The position numbers and the translations under genes were made by a program. 64,000 nucleotides of DNA from Comamonas sp. Y33R10-2 (GTDB lineage Bacteria > Pseudomonadota > Gammaproteobacteria > Burkholderiales > Burkholderiaceae_C). Under the pieces are notes generated by a model. That model had not been told where the DNA came from and made no database searches. It saw only the letters and a program-made list of their open reading frames with translations. Numbering within the stretch: position 1 is the stretch's first letter; each line of letters opens with the position of its first letter. Positions 42,782 to 51,674 of this stretch are shown here, piece by piece. Where the stretch lies: NCBI RefSeq assembly GCF_019355935.1, contig NZ_CP079925.1:2294001-2358000 (forward strand), given 5' to 3'.

Positions 42782-43987
42782 TCACACGCGTTCGATAATC
42801 ATTGCCGAGCCCATGCCCGCAGCCACGCACAGGCTGATCAGCGCCGTGCGCTTTCCGGTCCGCTCCAGCTCATCGAGCACCGTGCCTAAAATCATGGCAC
42901 CCGTAGCCCCTAGTGGGTGACCCATGGCAATCGCGCCGCCGTTGACGTTCATGCGGTCATGGGGAATATTTAGCTCTTCCATCATGGTCAACACCACGGT
43001 GGCAAACGCTTCATTGAGCTCCCACAGATCAATATCCGATGGCTGCATCTGCGCACGCGCCAGCGCCTTGCGGGCTGCGTGGCTGGGGCCATCAAGCATC
43101 AAAGTCGGCTCAGAGCCAATGCTGGCAAAAGCGCGAATGCGGGCGCGGGGTTTCATGCCTTGCCTGGCCCCTGCTTCGGCCGTACCAATCAGCACCGCAG
43201 CCGCGCCATCAACAATGCCAGAGCTGTTGCCTGCATGGTGATGGTGCTGAATCTGTTCGACCTGCGGATAGCGCTGCAGCGCCACGCTGTCGTAGCCGTA
43301 TTTTTGGCCCATCTCGGTGAACGCCGGCTTGAGCGCGCTCAGCGACTCGACCGAGGTTTCAGGGCGAATGGTTTCATCGCGCTCCAGCAGCGTCATGCCC
43401 AGAAAGTCTTTGACGGGAACGACAGACTTGTCAAAGCGCCCCTGCGCCCATGCCTGCGCCGCGCGGCGGTGGCTTTCTGCCGAGTAAGCATCCAGATCAC
43501 GGCGACTGTGGCCGCGCAGCGATGCCAGCAAATCGGCAGAGATGCCCTGCATCACAAAATAGGTCTTGTTGGCGACCTGCGGGTCTTGCGCCCAGGCGCC
43601 GCCGTCAGAGCCCATGGGCACGCGGGACATCATCTCCACACCCGCGCCAATGGTCATATCGGCTTGACCGGCCATCACTTTGGCGGCGGCAAAGCTCACT
43701 GCCTCCAGGCCCGATCCGCAATAGCGGTTGAGCTGCACGCCAGCCACGGTCTGGGCGTAGTCGGCCTGCAGCACCGCCATACGGGCAATGTTGCCGCCCT
43801 GCTCGCCCACCGGCACCACACAGCCCATGAGCACATCGTCCACCAACGAGGTCTCGAGCTGATTGCGCTCTCGCAAAGCCAGCAGTGGCTGCGCTGCCAG
43901 CCAGACCGGAGTCACCTCGTGCAAAGCACCGTCAGGCTTGCCCTTGCCCCGAGGGGTGCGGACATGGTCAAAGATCAAAGCATCCAT
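42782..43987 (-). CDS. Acetyl-CoA acyltransferase (thiolase)
   Basis: This 401-residue thiolase has the nucleophilic Cys in NRYCGSGLEAVSFA, the His in GGAIAMGHPLGATGAMILG and the second Cys in SLCVAAGMGSAMIIERV. Together with the downstream FadB-like enzyme it completes hydration, oxidation and thiolysis of an acyl-CoA. It is the first gene of the minus-strand operon that runs to the MFS gene at 33198, and it faces a 403-base control region shared with the racemase gene. Confidence 0.92.
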   Translation of the reverse strand: MDALIFDHVRTPRGKGKPDGALHEVTPVWLAAQPLLALRERNQLETSLVDDVLMGCVVPVGEQGGNIARMAVLQADYAQTVAGVQLNRYCGSGLEAVSFAAAKVMAGQADMTIGAGVEMMSRVPMGSDGGAWAQDPQVANKTYFVMQGISADLLASLRGHSRRDLDAYSAESHRRAAQAWAQGRFDKSVVPVKDFLGMTLLERDETIRPETSVESLSALKPAFTEMGQKYGYDSVALQRYPQVEQIQHHHHAGNSSGIVDGAAAVLIGTAEAGARQGMKPRARIRAFASIGSEPTLMLDGPSHAARKALARAQMQPSDIDLWELNEAFATVVLTMMEELNIPHDRMNVNGGAIAMGHPLGATGAMILGTVLDELERTGKRTALISLCVAAGMGSAMIIERV

Positions 43988-44390
43988 CTGCTTTCCTCAC
44001 ATCACCGAGTTGTTGTCTGAATCCTTATTCAGGTTGCCATACGCCTTGCGGGCAAACCTACTTGATTCAGACTAGGGCCAGACTATGAGTAGATCAACCC
44101 AAAACAGCCGGTAGTCCGCTCAGCAGCTACGCTATGCGCTATCAAAAGCAAAAAGTCTCACTTCTTACCAATGATTCGCTGCGCGCCGTGGTCAGACATC
44201 TGAGCGGCAAGATTTTTTCCATCTCTGCGCATATGAAAACCCTTGCCGTCAAAACAGGTCTCTGGCCTCTTTTCCTTGTAAGGCGTACCGCGTTGACGCT
44301 CGCCTGCCGGCACGCCCTAGCTCAAACGGACGGGTTCAAACCAGCCAGTCTCAGCAAGATAGAAAACTACAAGCAAAAAAGGAATCAACT
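43988..44390. promoter_or_regulatory. 403-bp divergent control region with an inverted repeat
   Basis: No gene is seen here between the divergent thiolase and racemase starts. GTCTGAATC (44015-44023) is repeated in inverted form as GATTCAGAC (44064-44072), 40 bases apart. A third half-site ATTCAG lies at 44027-44032 and forms a small hairpin with CTGAAT. These could be regulator binding sites close to the thiolase promoter. The right half has no clear element apart from AAGGAA before the racemase start. Confidence 0.45.
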
Positions 44391-45569
44391 ATGAACCCGG
44401 AGACCGCCGCTCATTCGCCAGGCCCGCTGGCCGGAATGCGCGTCATTGAATTTGCCGCCATAGGGCCCGCCCCTTTCGCCGGGATGATGCTGGCCGACAT
44501 GGGCGCCGAGGTCATACTCATCGAGCGCAGCGCCGACTTTGCAATGGCCTCGCACTACCCGCGCATGGCGCAAAACCGGGGCAAAAAGTCCGTCGCGCTC
44601 GACCTCAAATCAGAAGCCGGCCGCGAAGCGGCTTGGAAGCTGATTGAATCGGCTGATGCACTGATTGAAGGCTTCAGGCCCGGCGTGATGGAGCGACTGG
44701 GCTTCAGCCCCGAAGAAGTCGCAAAACGCGCCCCCAGCTTGGTCTTTGGCCGCGTCACCGGCTGGGGCCAGACCGGGCCGCTGGCGCAAGCGGCCGGGCA
44801 TGACATTAACTACGTGGCGCTCACGGGTGTCATGTCCACGTCCATGCGCCCGGGCCAAGCCCCTGTGCTGCCGCCCACAATAGTGGGCGACATGGCGGGC
44901 GGCGCCATGTTTTTGCTGTTTGGCATTCAGTGCGCCATGTTTGAGGCCCAAAAATCCGGCAAAGGCCAAGTTGTGGATGCCGCCATGATCGACGGCGTCG
45001 CCGCCATGAGTGGCCTCATGCACCAGATGCGCAGCGCCATGGGCTACTGGAAGGATGACCCCGCGCAAAACCACTTCCTCAACACCTCACCTTTCTATGA
45101 AGTGTTTGAATGCGCAGACGGTAAGCACATCACCTTGGGTGCCATTGAGCCCCAGTTCTACGCCTTGCAACTGCAAAAGCTGGGCCTGAGCGATGTGGAC
45201 CCCAAGCGCCAGTACCAAACCACCGACTGGCCAGAAGTCAAAGCCCGCGTGGCCGACATCGTGCGCAGCAAGACGCAGGCGCAGTGGTGCGCGGAGCTGG
45301 AAGGCAGCGACGTCTGCTTTGCTCCCGTGCTGACTCTGGCCGGCGCGCCCAGCCACCCGCATAACGCCGAGCGCAATTTATTCATAGATTTACCGGTAGA
45401 CGGAAAAACCCAGCGCCAACCCGCACCCGCCCCGCGCTTATCGCGCACCCCTGCGCGCCAGCCGGTGCCCGGCACCAAAATTGGTCAAGACACCGATGCG
45501 GTACTGTCATCAATGGGTTATGCCGCAGAAGATATTGCGGCGCTGCGGGAGAGTAAGGCCTGCGCTTGA
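44391..45569 (+). CDS. Alpha-methylacyl-CoA racemase (CaiB/BaiF family III CoA-transferase fold)
   Basis: This 392-residue protein of the family III CoA-transferase fold has the catalytic His in AAGHDINYVALTGVMS, the Asp in VGDMAGGAMFLLFG and the RGxxGK-like QNRGKKSVALDLKSEAGR segment, as in alpha-methylacyl-CoA racemase. The enzyme inverts the stereocentre next to the CoA carbonyl, which is needed when beta-oxidation meets a methyl branch, as in sterol or bile-acid side chains. AAGGAA lies eight bases before the ATG. It is divergent from the beta-oxidation operon. Confidence 0.9.
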   Translation: MNPETAAHSPGPLAGMRVIEFAAIGPAPFAGMMLADMGAEVILIERSADFAMASHYPRMAQNRGKKSVALDLKSEAGREAAWKLIESADALIEGFRPGVMERLGFSPEEVAKRAPSLVFGRVTGWGQTGPLAQAAGHDINYVALTGVMSTSMRPGQAPVLPPTIVGDMAGGAMFLLFGIQCAMFEAQKSGKGQVVDAAMIDGVAAMSGLMHQMRSAMGYWKDDPAQNHFLNTSPFYEVFECADGKHITLGAIEPQFYALQLQKLGLSDVDPKRQYQTTDWPEVKARVADIVRSKTQAQWCAELEGSDVCFAPVLTLAGAPSHPHNAERNLFIDLPVDGKTQRQPAPAPRLSRTPARQPVPGTKIGQDTDAVLSSMGYAAEDIAALRESKACA

Positions 45570-45897
45570 GAGCTACGGGAAGAGATAACTCGATGAGATA
45601 GCCGCTATCAAAACAAAAGCTGCCTGTGCATGATTTCAATGCGTTTCGGATGCTTTCCTTCTGAAATCTATGAATAACAAGCACTGGCAGCTATGTTTTT
45701 TGTGTTGTCGGCGGCTACGCCTATGAGCCAGCACTCACTTAGATTGACTTTATATGCAGCCAAACTTGCAACAGGCTGCAAGCATTTCAATGGAAAACCG
45801 GCTTGCTGAAACCTAAGCTCACGCTCATCAAAAACTAGCCCTCAAGCCGGGGTATTCTTGGCAGTTCAGCGACGGTCAACACAGCTCAGGAGATGTG
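45570..45897. other. Non-coding stretch after the racemase gene
   Basis: These 328 bases contain one inverted repeat (listed separately) and the promoter of the small gene at 45898. No other feature is supported. Confidence 0.6.
45618..45692. repeat. Inverted repeat AGCTGCC-TGTGC / GCACT-GGCAGCT
   Basis: The arms 45618-45629 and 45681-45692 match at 11 of 12 positions around a 51-base centre, and the right arm is followed by ATG and six T's. It resembles the hairpin at 1013-1056, as if the same repeat family had gained extra sequence in its loop. It may end the racemase transcript. Confidence 0.45.
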
Positions 45898-46305
45898 ATG
45901 GGACGCAAGATCAGCAACAGAGACAGGGTCAAAAATGTTTGTGGAAACGTTGTTCTGAATCGGCTGCCGGATTTACCGGCATCCCTTAGCACCATGCTGA
46001 TTCGCGGCCGCCAAGGGAAGCTGCCAAAGGCTGACTTGCTGCAACTCAAGCAATGGGCACAAGACATGCAAAAGTATGCGGCGCAGCTGGGGCTCTATGC
46101 CGACGTAGCATCCAAATATGACTATCTTCGCGTCAATTTTTTCATGAATGAGCCTGATGGCCACTGCGCCATTCATGTCAGCGGCCCCAAGCAGCTTGAG
46201 TTACTGGGTGAAGCTCTTGAAGCCTGCAGCGCCACAGGCTCATACAAGCGACACAAAAGACTAAATAAACCTCAGCGCAAGAGCAACCGGGCGCAGGAAA
46301 TTTAG
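45898..46305 (+). CDS. Small protein of unknown function
   Basis: I do not recognise this 135-residue basic protein. It has no signal peptide or membrane segment. The N-terminus is GRKISNRDRVKNVCGN, the middle holds an amphipathic helix region (ADLLQLKQWAQDMQKYAAQL), and the tail is rich in Lys/Arg/Asn (YKRHKRLNKPQRKSNR). A nucleic-acid or acidic-surface binding role would fit the tail but is a guess. AGGAG lies five bases before the ATG; GTG at 45895 is too close. It is convergent with teiR, with a shared palindromic terminator. Confidence 0.65.
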   Translation: MGRKISNRDRVKNVCGNVVLNRLPDLPASLSTMLIRGRQGKLPKADLLQLKQWAQDMQKYAAQLGLYADVASKYDYLRVNFFMNEPDGHCAIHVSGPKQLELLGEALEACSATGSYKRHKRLNKPQRKSNRAQEI

Positions 46306-46334
46306 AAAATCTAGCCATGAATCTAGCCATCAAA

Positions 46335-46354
46335 AAACGGGCCTAGGCCCGTTT
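46335..46354. terminator. Palindromic bidirectional terminator before teiR 3' end
   Basis: A perfect 20-bp palindrome (arms 46335-46343 and 46346-46354) with A's on the left and T's on the right sits between the convergent small gene and teiR. Confidence 0.8.
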
Positions 46355-46379
46355 CTGAAAATTCACTTCTAAAAGCGTT

Positions 46380-47627
46380 TTACTTATTTCCCAGCCAAGC
46401 AACGCTGTTGAGGAAGATGCGCACCAGTTCTGTCTGGCGACGCACGCCCGTCTTGGAAAAGATAGAGCGCAGATGAGCACGAGCCGTGTTGCGGCGAATG
46501 TTCAGTGCTTCTGCCGCTTCTTCCAGCGACAGGCCATTGGCCAATTGAATCGCCAGCGAAGTCTCAGCCGGTGTCAGCTGAAACAACTGCTGAGCGAGCT
46601 TCAAAGGTGGATCAGCCTTGCCGCCGGTGTCACGCACAAAGACGGCAACGCTGGGGCGCTGCTTGCCTTCTGTCCATTCATCGGGCGAGATGCTCTGCAC
46701 CACCACACCCCAATTGAGCTGACCGGACTGGCGGCTGACCGACATGCCTTCCGTCATCGACAAACGCGAGACTTGGGTATGCATGAGCGCATCTTTGATG
46801 AGGCGCTGCATCTTGCGGTTGTCGTTGGCGTAATTGGCTTCCAGCACGCCGCCGGTGATCTTCAGGCCGTCCTGCATGTCCAGAATGCTCGCTGCTGCAG
46901 GATTGCACTCCAGCACCAAACCGTTTTGGTCGAGAATGACCACGCCCACCATTAGCTGAGCCGTGGCCTTGCTGTACAGCGAGATGACTTGACGATCTTG
47001 ATTGACCGACAAGTGCAGATTCAGCGCACGCTTGATGTGCGGCAGCAGCATGGTGCCAAAGGCGCGCTCTTGCTTGGTGAAAGCGGGAGATCCTTCAGGA
47101 CGCGTAATACGCAAACCGTAGACACAACTGTCCTTGGTCACGATGTCTGCGGCCATCACGTGAAAGACCTGCATCTGCTTGCACCAGTCGTTGTAGTACG
47201 ACGAGGCACGCCACTCTGACTCGGGCATCACATCACCGACCGTCACAATGCGATCGGTAGGCATGTTGCGAAACGGGCTCATGCTGATCTTGGGACTGTT
47301 GGGAACCAGATCGCGGCGGTCACCCGCCACAGAAACAATCAGCCCAACATCGTCCGCAGATCCTGGACGCACAATCAAAGACGCGTAATTGCCGCCTAAC
47401 AGCAGGCGCAAGGTTTCCAGAAAAGCCTTCCAGCCTTCAGGATCCATTGCAGCCTCGTATAGCAGGCTAATCAGTGCGCTGAATTGCTCAGTCGTTACCA
47501 GCGGAGCTTCAGCAGCCACTCGCACAGGAGCCGGTTTATCGAAGATAGGCACATCCTTCATCACGCAAGCCATAGAGCTTGGCGAGTAAGCGGAGAAACT
47601 CATCTTGGCGAAAGCACTGTCCATCAT
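46380..47627 (-). CDS. teiR: LuxR-family steroid degradation regulator TeiR/TesR
   Basis: This protein of about 415 residues has a C-terminal LuxR helix-turn-helix (LTPAETSLAIQLANGLSLEE, then RRNTARAHLRSIFSKTGVRR) and a central PAS-like sensory segment. By position and type it is the testosterone-inducible regulator of C. testosteroni (TeiR, called TesR in TA441), a positive regulator of steroid degradation genes. AAGGAG immediately precedes several Met codons (47633, 47627, 47624), so the exact start is uncertain; 47627 has a six-base spacing. It follows the thiolase gene by only about 35 bases and is probably co-transcribed with it. Confidence 0.9.
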   Translation of the reverse strand: MMDSAFAKMSFSAYSPSSMACVMKDVPIFDKPAPVRVAAEAPLVTTEQFSALISLLYEAAMDPEGWKAFLETLRLLLGGNYASLIVRPGSADDVGLIVSVAGDRRDLVPNSPKISMSPFRNMPTDRIVTVGDVMPESEWRASSYYNDWCKQMQVFHVMAADIVTKDSCVYGLRITRPEGSPAFTKQERAFGTMLLPHIKRALNLHLSVNQDRQVISLYSKATAQLMVGVVILDQNGLVLECNPAAASILDMQDGLKITGGVLEANYANDNRKMQRLIKDALMHTQVSRLSMTEGMSVSRQSGQLNWGVVVQSISPDEWTEGKQRPSVAVFVRDTGGKADPPLKLAQQLFQLTPAETSLAIQLANGLSLEEAAEALNIRRNTARAHLRSIFSKTGVRRQTELVRIFLNSVAWLGNK

Positions 47628-47664
47628 TCTCATCTCCTTAATTGAAGATTGTTTTCAGGGCAGT

Positions 47665-48867
47665 TCAATTCAGCTCAAACAAACCAGCAGCACCCATGCC
47701 GCCGCCAATACACATGCTCACTACAACAAAACGAACACCACGGCGACGACCTTCCAGCAGGGCGTGGCCTACCAAACGCGCGCCCGACATACCAAAGGGG
47801 TGACCGATAGAGATTGCGCCGCCGTTGACATTCAGGCGGTCATCTGGAATACCCAGCTGATCGCGGCTGTAGATCACTTGGCAGGCAAATGCTTCGTTGA
47901 TTTCCCACAGACCAATATCACCCACCGTGAGGCCATGCTGCTTAAGCAGCTTAGGGATAGCGTGCACAGGACCGATACCCATTTCATCGGTACGGCAGCC
48001 TGCCACGGCCACGCCGCGGTAAGTACCCAGAGGAGCCAAACCACGGGCGCGGGCTTCATCAGCGCTCATCACCACACAGGCACTAGCACCATCAGACAGC
48101 TGCGATGCATTGCCAGCTGTGATGAACTGACCTTCTGGTACCCACTGGCCGTTTTTCCACACAGGCTTGAGTTTGGCCAGGCTTTCCAGCGTGGTGTCAG
48201 CGCGGTTGCCTTCGTCACGGGTCAGCGTCACTTCTTCAGTGCCGGTGACGTTGCCTTCTTTATCAAACAGCTGCTTGACGGTGGTCAAAGGCACGATTTC
48301 GTCGTCGAACAGGCCCTTGGCCTGAGCGGCGGCCACGCGCTGCTGGCTGCGCAGCGAGTATTCATCCTGCACTTCGCGGCTGATGCCGTAGCGCTGGCTG
48401 ACCAGCTCAGCCGTTTCAATCATCTGAATGTAGGCAGTGGGATCTGCAGCCAGCACGGCCTTGGACTGTGCACGGTGCGAATTTTTGTACTTGTTTTGCA
48501 CCAAAGAGATGGACTCCAGGCCACCAGCCACGGCAATGTCCAGCTCGCCGGTCATGATGCTCTTGGAGGCCGTGGCAATGCTCATCAGGCCCGATGCGCA
48601 CATGCGGTCAATGACCATGCCGCCCACGGACTCTGGCAGACCCGCGGTGTAGCCGCACAGACGCCCCAGGTTGTAGCCCTGTGTGCCTTGCTGGGCAGCG
48701 ATACCCAAAATGACATCACCTACATCCTCACCGGCCACACCTACCTTGTTCAGTGCCGCACGAATGACGTGACCACCCAGCACCGGAGCCTCGGTGTCAT
48801 TGAATGCACCGCGGTAAGCCTTGCCAATGGGGGTACGTGCCGTCGAAACGATGACTGCGTCTTTCAT
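47665..48867 (-). CDS. Thiolase (acetyl-CoA acyltransferase), tesR-adjacent
   Basis: This 400-residue thiolase has the nucleophilic Cys in [13 protein letters not shown], the His in [15 protein letters not shown] and the second Cys in [17 protein letters not shown]. By position it matches the last enzyme gene before tesR in the TA441 cluster (there ORF33, numbering from memory). It should perform a late thiolysis of a ring-derived acyl-CoA. It is not a close copy of the FadA6-like thiolase at 57114. A terminator upstream separates it from the maoC gene, so it likely has its own promoter within 48868-48960. Confidence 0.9.
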   Translation of the reverse strand: MKDAVIVSTARTPIGKAYRGAFNDTEAPVLGGHVIRAALNKVGVAGEDVGDVILGIAAQQGTQGYNLGRLCGYTAGLPESVGGMVIDRMCASGLMSIATASKSIMTGELDIAVAGGLESISLVQNKYKNSHRAQSKAVLAADPTAYIQMIETAELVSQRYGISREVQDEYSLRSQQRVAAAQAKGLFDDEIVPLTTVKQLFDKEGNVTGTEEVTLTRDEGNRADTTLESLAKLKPVWKNGQWVPEGQFITAGNASQLSDGASACVVMSADEARARGLAPLGTYRGVAVAGCRTDEMGIGPVHAIPKLLKQHGLTVGDIGLWEINEAFACQVIYSRDQLGIPDDRLNVNGGAISIGHPFGMSGARLVGHALLEGRRRGVRFVVVSMCIGGGMGAAGLFELN

Positions 48868-48961
48868 ATCTCTGTCTCCTAACTAACTGTTCGTCGCGCC
48901 CTGAGCAGCTTGCGCTGCCCTGATCGAGGTCGGCCACTCTGTCGGCGGCTCATCCCTCTTT

Positions 48962-49000
48962 ACAAAAAATGCAAACGCTGCCGGGACAGCTGTTTGCATT
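48962..49000 (-). terminator. Terminator after the MaoC hydratase gene
   Basis: AATGCAAAC (48968-48976) pairs with GTTTGCATT (48992-49000), extended by GCTG/CAGC after a one-base bulge. On the minus strand the stem exits into TTTTTTG. It splits the long minus-strand gene run into separate transcripts. Confidence 0.75.
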
Positions 49001-49003
49001 CAC

Positions 49004-49489
49004 TCAATTTTCCCGGATAAAAAACAGTCTGCTGATCGTTTCGACCACGCAGCCGGGTTTGTCCTGACCTTTAACTTGCACTGTTATGCGCACGGTCACT
49101 TGAACGCCATCTTCACCACTAGGGTTTGCACCGACGACTTCACCACTACCGCGCACCCAAGAGTCCACCAGCACGGGAGACGGGAAGCGCACCTTCTCGC
49201 AGCCATAGTTCACGCCCATCTTCAGGTTTTCATAAACCACGAGTTGGGGCAAAAACAAGTTGGCCAAAGACAGCGTCAGGTAGCCGTGCGCCACGCAGGC
49301 ACCAAACGGGCCGCTCTTGGCCTGCTCGGGGTCTACGTGAATCCACTGGTGGTCACCCGTGGCATCGGCAAACTGGTTGATACGCTCTTGCGTGATCTGC
49401 ACCCACTCGGTCTCGCCCAACTGGCGGCCGACCGAATCGAGCACCGCAGCAGCAGAGCCAAACACCACTTTTTCAGCAACAGCGTTCAT
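49004..49489 (-). CDS. MaoC-like enoyl-CoA hydratase
   Basis: This 161-residue single hotdog-fold hydratase carries the hydratase-2 motif: ATGDHQWIHVDPEQAKSGPF with catalytic Asp and His, then AHGYLTLSLANLF. It adds water to the 2,3 double bond of an enoyl-CoA with R stereochemistry. It starts four bases after the SDR gene and shares its operon. In mycobacteria the KstR/KstR2 steroid regulons contain similar MaoC proteins. The exact ring-degradation step is not assigned here. Confidence 0.88.
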   Translation of the reverse strand: MNAVAEKVVFGSAAAVLDSVGRQLGETEWVQITQERINQFADATGDHQWIHVDPEQAKSGPFGACVAHGYLTLSLANLFLPQLVVYENLKMGVNYGCEKVRFPSPVLVDSWVRGSGEVVGANPSGEDGVQVTVRITVQVKGQDKPGCVVETISRLFFIREN

Positions 49490-49492
49490 AGA

Positions 49493-50278
49493 TCAAGCCC
49501 TTTGCGAGCTGACGGACACCACTTCGCCCGTCATGTACGAGGAGTAGTCGCTGGCCAAGAAAATCATGACGTTTGCCACTTCCCAAGGCTCGGCACCTCG
49601 GCCAAAAGCTTCTTTTTCAGACAGCTTGGCCAGCAGCTCTTCAGAAGCCGATTTCTTGAGGAAAGCGTGGATGGCAATGGAAGGAGCCACCGCGTTGATG
49701 CGGATACCAAACTCTGCCGCTTCCAGCGCCGAGCAGCGAGTGAACGCCATCACACCGGCCTTGGCCGCTGCGTAATGCGCCTGCTCGGTCTGAGCTCGCC
49801 AGCCCAGCACCGATGCGTTGTTCACGATCACGCCCTTGCCGCGTGGCTGCATCACCTTGAGCGCTGCGCGTGTCATGCGGAATGTGCCGGTCAGCGTGAT
49901 GTCGATGACCTTGGCCCACTCGTCGTCGCTCATGTCGACAACCTTGCAACTGGTGCCCATGCCTGCGTTATTGATCAGCACGTCGATGCCGCCCATGAGG
50001 CTATCGGCTTCGGAGATCAGTGCCTGCACCTGCTCTTCCTTGCTCACGTCGCAGAGCTTGCCGAAGACCTGAGTCAAGCCCGTATCTTTCTTGATCTGCT
50101 CCACCGCCTCAGCCAAGCGACGCTCGTGAACGTCAGAAATCACCAAGGCTTTGCAGCCTTCCTCTGCTGCACGTTTTGCAGCAGAAAAACCGATACCAGC
50201 ACCGGCAGCAGCGGTAACGAGCACAGTCTTGCCCTTGAGCAAGTCGTGGGGAGCAACGTAAGAAGGAGCGCTATTCAT
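49493..50278 (-). CDS. Short-chain dehydrogenase, Rv3559c-like (ScdG candidate)
   Basis: This 261-residue SDR matches mycobacterial Rv3559c (KstR2 regulon) from memory in several long blocks: VTAAAGAGIGFSAAKRA, VNNASVLGWRAQTEQAHYAA, AKAGVMAFTRCSALEA and the C-terminal YMTGEVVSVSSQRA. The catalytic Ser, Tyr and Lys are present. In TA441 the gene at this place (ORF31) was, as far as I recall, named scdG, a hydroxyacyl-CoA dehydrogenase for the C9 hydroxyl of a ring intermediate. It is the first gene after a 217-bp gap, so a promoter is expected there. Confidence 0.85.
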   Translation of the reverse strand: MNSAPSYVAPHDLLKGKTVLVTAAAGAGIGFSAAKRAAEEGCKALVISDVHERRLAEAVEQIKKDTGLTQVFGKLCDVSKEEQVQALISEADSLMGGIDVLINNAGMGTSCKVVDMSDDEWAKVIDITLTGTFRMTRAALKVMQPRGKGVIVNNASVLGWRAQTEQAHYAAAKAGVMAFTRCSALEAAEFGIRINAVAPSIAIHAFLKKSASEELLAKLSEKEAFGRGAEPWEVANVMIFLASDYSSYMTGEVVSVSSQRA

Positions 50279-50495
50279 GTGTCATCTAAGGGAAGTTAAG
50301 TTCATCTTCAGGCTCACGCTGCACTGCAACATCGTCACTTTGGACGATAGGCTATTCCCTAGTGTCGTCCTACGGACATTTCAGAGGTAGAAAAGCTGCA
50401 AAAACTCTCTGGTTAACCCGAGGTTCGCAGCATTTTCAAGATCACCTATCAGCGTATCTACCTACTCCGAAAGGCGGCAGCGCGGCCCACAAAAA
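50279..50495. other. 217-bp gap inside the steroid cluster, expected promoter
   Basis: This is the largest gap in the minus-strand gene run. No gene or strong terminator is seen. It presumably contains the promoter of the SDR-maoC pair. Confidence 0.4.
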
Positions 50496-51674
50496 TCAGC
50501 GGGGCATGCCTAGGGCGCGCTCAGCCATGAGGTTCATCTGAATCTCATTGGTGCCGGCGTAGATCGTGTCCGCGCGGCTGACCAGCCACAGCTGCTGCAA
50601 TGCAGCAAGGGTTGGCTCCTTGAGTTCCAGCTCACCTTGCTCGCCCAGCACATCCATGGCCAGCTCACCCAGATCGCGGTGCCAGTTGGACCATGCGTAC
50701 TTGGAGACCGAGGCCACGCGGAAGGGTGTGTCCTCACTGCTCGAGCGCAGAGCATGGGCGCGCAGAGTCTGCAGACCCATATCTGCCTTGGCAATGCGCT
50801 GGCGAATCAGCGGATCGCGGGCCGTGCCATTGCGCTTGGCCAGATCAATAATCAAATCCAGCTCATAGCGGAAATGCGCCTGCTGGCCCAGCGTGGATGC
50901 TCCGCGCTCGCAGCCCAGCAAGTACATGGCCACCTTCCAGCCATCGCCCACGGGGCCCAGATGCAAAGCGCCATCGGTGCGGGCACCGTCGAAGAAGACT
51001 TCGTTGAACTCGGATGTGCCGGTGATCTGGCGAATCGGCCGCACTTCCACACCCGCTTGCTTGATAGGCACCAGCAGCAGCACCATGCCGGCATGGCGGG
51101 CGCTGGCCACAGGCACGCTGGCTTCTTCGGTGCGGGCCAGCACAAAGACCCATTCAGACTCGTGTGCCCACGATGTCCAGACCTTTTGGCCATGAATCAC
51201 CCACTCGCCCGTGGCCGGATCGCGGTTGGCCTTGGTGCGAATGGCCGCCAAGTCTGAACCCGCGCCGGGCTCGGAGTAGCCCTGAGCCCAGTAGTCGGTG
51301 CCCGCCAAAATGCCGGGCAAAAAACGCGCCTTTTGCTCTGCCGTGCCAAACGCCATCAGCGTGGGGGCCAGCAGTGTCTCGCCAATGTGACCGATACGGC
51401 CGGGGCCGCCACTGCGCACATATTCTTCGTGAAAGATGACTTGCTGCGACAACGGTGCATTGCGACCGCCGTAATGCACGTCCCAGCCCAGCCCCGTCCA
51501 GCCGCCCTTGGCCAGCTCCTGCTCCCACTCCTTGGCAAGCTGTGCGTCATAGCCCTCGGCACCCAGACCACTGGCGTGCTTGAGAGGTGCGAACTTGCCC
51601 GTCAGGTGCTGGGCCATCCATTCACGCACTTCAGCGCGAAAGGCTTCATTGATTTCTGATTCCTGCATGTTCAT
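50496..51674 (-). CDS. Acyl-CoA dehydrogenase, catalytic-type subunit (ScdC pair)
   Basis: This 392-residue acyl-CoA dehydrogenase has an intact FAD contact motif (YSEPGAGSDLAAIRTKA, HGQKVWTSWAHESEW) and an active-site region typical of the larger subunit of steroid alpha2beta2 enzymes. In TA441 the equivalent ORF30, together with ORF28, was shown to introduce the C6 double bond into the B-ring-derived acyl-CoA (ScdC1/C2). The ATG at 51674 overlaps the stop of the partner gene, with GGAGG just upstream. Confidence 0.88.
   Translation of the reverse strand: MNMQESEINEAFRAEVREWMAQHLTGKFAPLKHASGLGAEGYDAQLAKEWEQELAKGGWTGLGWDVHYGGRNAPLSQQVIFHEEYVRSGGPGRIGHIGETLLAPTLMAFGTAEQKARFLPGILAGTDYWAQGYSEPGAGSDLAAIRTKANRDPATGEWVIHGQKVWTSWAHESEWVFVLARTEEASVPVASARHAGMVLLLVPIKQAGVEVRPIRQITGTSEFNEVFFDGARTDGALHLGPVGDGWKVAMYLLGCERGASTLGQQAHFRYELDLIIDLAKRNGTARDPLIRQRIAKADMGLQTLRAHALRSSSEDTPFRVASVSKYAWSNWHRDLGELAMDVLGEQGELELKEPTLAALQQLWLVSRADTIYAGTNEIQMNLMAERALGMPR

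Noticed and set aside
47605..50299. Long plus-strand frames (47605-48882, 49076-50299)
   Set aside because: They mirror the thiolase, MaoC and SDR genes and show no recognisable family.
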